A program made the position numbers and the translations under genes. 55,686 bases of DNA from Bacilli bacterium (GTDB lineage Bacteria > Bacillota_I > Bacilli_A > RF39 > UBA660): NCBI GenBank assembly GCA_017484205.1, contig JAFUTO010000001.1:1-55686 (forward strand), written 5' to 3'. Below the pieces are notes generated by a model. It was not told the origin of the DNA, ran no database searches, and was given only the letters and a program-made list of their open reading frames with translations. Positions within the stretch are counted from its first letter, which is position 1. Every line of letters starts with the position of its first letter. This document shows, in pieces, positions 53,163-55,686 of this stretch.

Positions 53163-53694
53163 ATAATTTTACATCTTCTTCTATGTCATTATCTTTCCTA
53201 TCAAAATATGGTTTAACTTTATATTTAGAAAATAATGCAACTATATTTGTTGGAAAAGTTTTAACCATTTTATTATAATCTGTAATAATATCGTTATAAT
53301 ATTTTCTAAAAGCAACAATTTCTGACTCTGTTTCTGCTAATCCGAAATTAATATTCATATATTGCTCATTTGTTTTTAAATCTGGATATTTTTCTGTGTA
53401 ACCATAGAATTCATTTAACCCTGCTACTAATTCGCGATCTAAATCAAAATTATTCAACTTTCTAGATCTTAATTTTTTAATACTATCTAAAACTACTTTT
53501 TCTTCAGTATTATGTTTAATTACATTGATTGCTTTATTAAGTAGGTCAAATCTTTTTCTTAAAGTAGAATCTATATTAGCTTCAGCCTCATTAATTCTTA
53601 TAATGTTAATTTGAAATTTATTGTATATTGCAGCAAAACACATTGTTAAGATACATATAACAATTATTATTAGATATACATATTCTATAATCAT
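53161..53694 (-). CDS. LemA-family protein
   Basis: 177 residues. N-terminal helix (YLIIIVICILTMCFAAIY), then the helical LemA domain: NEAEANIDSTLRKRFDLLNK, NINFGLAETESEIVAFRKYYND, YNKMVKTFPTNIVALF. LemA proteins are membrane-anchored, N-out, and of poorly known role. The gene has its own TGTTATAAT promoter (minus, about 53718-53710). The PEG and LETESEI-type motifs are family typical. Confidence 0.88.
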   Translation of the reverse strand: MIIEYVYLIIIVICILTMCFAAIYNKFQINIIRINEAEANIDSTLRKRFDLLNKAINVIKHNTEEKVVLDSIKKLRSRKLNNFDLDRELVAGLNEFYGYTEKYPDLKTNEQYMNINFGLAETESEIVAFRKYYNDIITDYNKMVKTFPTNIVALFSKYKVKPYFDRKDNDIEEDVKL

Positions 53695-53739
53695 ATTACC
53701 ACCATTATCATTATAACAAAATTAGACAATTTTTACAAT

Positions 53740-54102
53740 CTAATTAGGTATAAAAGCATTACTATAATTAATAGTTTCATCGAAAGTTATAAAATCAACA
53801 TAAATCATAAGTAATAAGAACCATTTTCCTGTAGTAGGATCGCTTAAAATAATATGATCTCTGCCAGCTTGTTCTATAATTCCTTTAAATTCTCTATCTC
53901 TAAAATCGTTAGAATCAGGGAAAGTCATATGCACTGTGACTTTTTTTCCTTTATTTAATCTTAAGATATTTTCAATATAAGATTGTTCCAATGATAATTC
54001 ATTCATAGAAGTAGAAGCAGTTGCTTGATTGGGCATGGTAATATTATTACTATAAAGTGGATTACCAGGGAATGTATTTGGATTACCATAATAATTATTC
54101 AT
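53740..54102 (-). CDS. gerQ: Spore coat protein GerQ
   Basis: 120 residues. Asn/Pro/Gly-rich N-terminus, then LSLEQSYIENILRLNKGKKV, FKGIIEQAGRDHIILSDP and YVDFITFDETINY, the conserved GerQ core. In Bacillus GerQ is needed for localisation of the cortex hydrolase CwlJ and is cross-linked in the coat. Shorter than the Bacillus protein (about 180), mostly in the N-terminal part. AAGGAGATGATT site. Confidence 0.9.
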   Translation of the reverse strand: MNNYYGNPNTFPGNPLYSNNITMPNQATASTSMNELSLEQSYIENILRLNKGKKVTVHMTFPDSNDFRDREFKGIIEQAGRDHIILSDPTTGKWFLLLMIYVDFITFDETINYSNAFIPN

Positions 54103-54171
54103 ATAATCATCTCCTTATAAAATATATTTATAAAGAATGTGAATTATGCTATAATTAAATTAGGTGATATT

Positions 54172-54594
54172 ATGGAAAAGTATATATTACTAGATCAAAT
54201 GGATGAATATGAGGAAATAGATAAATTAAGAAGAAAAGTTAATAATTTGCCTTCGTCTAATGATAATTATTATCATAACCAATTAAAATTTGGGAAAATC
54301 ATCGCGGTTGCTACAATTTTAAAAGGCGAGATGATCGCGGGTTGCTATATATCAAAATCTAGAACGTCATTGTATATAGAAAATATTTTTGTAAAAAAAG
54401 AATATCAACATCAGGGATATGGTAAAAAATTGATAAGATATGTTCTTGATCATAAAGAAAAATTTGAAGAATACTTTGACACTGAATTTTTATATAGCAA
54501 ATTAGAACCCAATTCTAAAGAAATTATCGGTTTTTATGAAAGTATGGGTTATAGTGAACCTAATGAATATAATGTTATGAAAAGAAGAATATAA
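54172..54594 (+). CDS. GNAT-family N-acetyltransferase
   Basis: 140 residues from ATG 54172 (AGGTGAT site). Acetyl-CoA motif VKKEYQHQGYGKKLIRYVL and the C-terminal GFYESMGYSEP. Divergent from gerQ. Substrate unknown. Ten bases before pduL, likely one operon. Confidence 0.82.
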   Translation: MEKYILLDQMDEYEEIDKLRRKVNNLPSSNDNYYHNQLKFGKIIAVATILKGEMIAGCYISKSRTSLYIENIFVKKEYQHQGYGKKLIRYVLDHKEKFEEYFDTEFLYSKLEPNSKEIIGFYESMGYSEPNEYNVMKRRI

Positions 54595-54603
54595 GGAGGA
54601 ATT

Positions 54604-55173
54604 ATGAAAATACAAGTAGGTGTATCAAATAGACATATACATTTGACCAAAGAGGCATATCAAATATTATGTGGTGATAAAGAATTAGAAGAATTGAGAC
54701 CAATTAATCAACCAGGGATGTTTGTTACAACAGATATTTTTACAATAAAAACAGATAAAGCAGAAATTCCTAAAGTTAGGTTATTAGGACCATTAAGAGA
54801 TTATAATCAAATAGAAATATCAAGAACAGATGCGTATAAACTAGGTTTAAATCCTCCAGTAAGAACATCTGGAGATGTGGAGGGTAGTAGTCCTATTACA
54901 ATTATAGGGCCAAATGGAGAACTACATTTAGATGAAGGGTGTATCATTGCTGATAGACATATACATGTTACGGAAGATATGAAAAAATTCTATCATTTAG
55001 AAGGGAAAAATAAAGTAAATGTTTTAGTAAAAGGTGAAAAGGGTGGCATAATGTTTAATGTTGATCTTAAGGTATCAGAAGAAGCTTATTTTGAAATGCA
55101 TATTGATACTGATGATGCTAATGCCTTTATGCTAAAACAAGGAGATATAGTTGAAATAATTGAAGATAAATAG
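54604..55173 (+). CDS. pduL: PduL-type phosphate acyltransferase
   Basis: 189 residues. Conserved His motifs VSNRHIHLTKEAY and ADRHIHVTED, with EMHIDTDDANA near the end: the zinc-binding set of PduL, which converts acyl-CoA and phosphate to acyl phosphate. Without the N-terminal microcompartment signal and without microcompartment genes here, a housekeeping acetyl-CoA to acetyl phosphate role is likely (inference). AGGAGG site. Its last codons contain the -35 of the next RNA gene. Confidence 0.93.
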   Translation: MKIQVGVSNRHIHLTKEAYQILCGDKELEELRPINQPGMFVTTDIFTIKTDKAEIPKVRLLGPLRDYNQIEISRTDAYKLGLNPPVRTSGDVEGSSPITIIGPNGELHLDEGCIIADRHIHVTEDMKKFYHLEGKNKVNVLVKGEKGGIMFNVDLKVSEEAYFEMHIDTDDANAFMLKQGDIVEIIEDK

Positions 55174-55179
55174 TCTAAT
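55151..55179 (+). promoter_or_regulatory. Promoter of antisense RNA 3
   Basis: TTGAAA (55151-55156), 17 bp, TCTAAT (55174-55179). It overlaps the end of pduL. Confidence 0.6.
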
Positions 55180-55185
55180 GTATAT

Positions 55186-55298
55186 ATATGCAAGAAATTG
55201 CATAAAATAAAAAAGGAACTACTTGACTTGCTTGTGTTAGGTAACTACCTTAGTTAGGTTTAACATAGCCGTTTATGTTAAATGGTTAGGCACTTTTT
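55186..55298 (+). ncRNA. Orphan antitoxin-like RNA 3
   Basis: Closely resembles RNA 2: stem ATGCA/TGCAT, CATAAAATAAAAAAGGAA, CTACTTGACTTGC, TTAGGTAACTACC (55238-55250), end GGTTAGGCACTTTTT. The terminator is altered: the stem here is TTTAACATA/TATGTTAAA, a dozen bases before the T-run. The matching toxin is truncated. Confidence 0.55.
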
Positions 55299-55330
55299 AT
55301 TATTGTTAATAAATAAATTATTAATAATAC
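55286..55330 (-). pseudogene. Remnant of a type I toxin gene
   Basis: Minus-strand codons ending VLLIIYLLTIIKSA-stop align with the end of toxin 2 (VLLLVIMLLIVIKSA). No ATG or ribosome-binding site precedes it: the sequence jumps at 55330 into repeat B. The toxin start, 5' UTR and promoter are missing. Confidence 0.6.
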
Positions 55331-55475
55331 AAATGTCGAATTTTGAAAATTGGATATAAAAATATATCCAATTTTTTATTTATATGACTAATTTTATAAA
55401 ATTAGTCATTAGAATTAATCTAATTTTAAAAATTGGAAACTAAATATAGACTAATTTAGAAAATGTCATATTTTG
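55330..55475. repeat. Structured repeat B, copy 2
   Basis: Matches 52973-53118 over about 145 bp. Hairpins: 55346-55375 (AAAATTGGATATA with TATATCCAATTTT, perfect, T-run after it) and 55384-55409 (ATGACTAATTTT with AAAATTAGTCAT, perfect). Confidence 0.8.
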
Positions 55476-55496
55476 TAAACATTAAGTTAATATTTA

Positions 55497-55525
55497 TTGA
55501 TTAAGTTAGTATATAGATTTATAAT
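55497..55525 (+). promoter_or_regulatory. Promoter of the last gene
   Basis: TTGATT (55497-55502), 17 bp, TATAAT (55520-55525). Confidence 0.7.
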
Positions 55526-55552
55526 AAATATATAGAATAAAGGAGTGTAATT

Positions 55553-55686
55553 ATGGATAATAATCAATTTAATAACAATAATCAACCAGTAATGAATAAT
55601 GAATCAAAAAAGAAAGGTAATAGTGGATTAGTAATATTACTATTAATACTATTACTAGCAGCAGTAGGATATATAGGATATGATAA
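55553..55686 (+). CDS. Membrane protein of the GYIGYDK family, N-terminus only
   Basis: 44 residues visible, running off the window. Asn/Gln-rich start (MDNNQFNNNNQPVMNNESKK), then one helix ending AAVGYIGYD, like the protein at 23028. AAAGGAG site. The rest is outside the window. Confidence 0.7.
   Translation, partial: MDNNQFNNNNQPVMNNESKKKGNSGLVILLLILLLAAVGYIGYD

Overview
The window is very AT-rich, tightly packed chromosomal DNA from a low-GC Bacillota (Firmicutes) bacterium. TGA is a stop codon: several genes end in TGA, and prfB (RF2) carries the usual in-frame TGA frameshift. Code 4 of the Mycoplasma lineage is therefore excluded. PolC-type replicase, FtsEX, a CIRCE-controlled hrcA-grpE-dnaK-dnaJ operon and Bacillus-like gene neighbourhoods (yabG-veg-spoVG, yabP-yabQ-divIC) all support this. 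Spore-associated genes (yabG, spoVG, spoVS, yabP, yabQ, gerQ) suggest a spore-forming lineage or one recently derived from spore formers. Agmatine and polyamine catabolism plus an [FeFe]-hydrogenase fit an anaerobic gut habitat. The exact taxon cannot be fixed from this sequence alone.

Layout. Positions 1-420 hold the end of an IS3-type insertion sequence that cuts a membrane-protein gene. 510-8.6 kb carries surface and envelope genes (a carbohydrate-binding-domain protein, a membrane protein, a lipoprotein, an OatA-like O-acyltransferase) and a hydrogenase, each closed by nearly the same terminator and reopened by its own promoter. 8.65-12.2 kb is prfB-yitT-ftsE-ftsX. 12.3-20.6 kb is potABCD followed by putrescine carbamoyltransferase, an agmatine/putrescine antiporter, agmatine deiminase and carbamate kinase: import polyamines, convert agmatine to putrescine, make ATP. 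20.6-24 kb has two related unknown proteins, yabG, veg, spoVG and a membrane protein. 24.2-31.2 kb has an oversized polC and recA with a LexA-like box. 31.2-36.6 kb has unknown and DUF4474 proteins, a phosphoesterase, tRNA-Gly, a glycosyltransferase, spoVS, sufU and an acetyltransferase. 36.6-43.1 kb is the heat-shock operon with an oligopeptidase F inside it. 43.1-47.6 kb has a lysin-like protein, a degenerate metal-binding lipoprotein with yidD, rnc and a YebC-family gene. 48-52.6 kb has a heterodimeric ABC exporter and yabP-yabQ-divIC. 53-55.7 kb has lemA, gerQ, an acetyltransferase, pduL and the start of a membrane protein.

The most interesting material is not in the large ORFs. Three intergenic regions (about 47.58-47.97, 52.65-53.12 and 55.15-55.48 kb) look like one family of type I toxin-antitoxin loci. 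Each has a short plus-strand RNA gene with its own promoter and a common 5' part, running against a minus-strand transcript. Two of them encode a tiny hydrophobic peptide (24 and 27 residues) with a good ribosome-binding site. The first toxin has an overlapping leader ORF and a LexA-like box inside its promoter. The second toxin mRNA can pair its 5' end with its 3' end over 13 perfect base pairs. The third locus keeps the RNA gene but has lost the 5' half of the toxin, apparently by deletion at a 5-bp repeat. A structured repeat of about 145 bp accompanies the last two.
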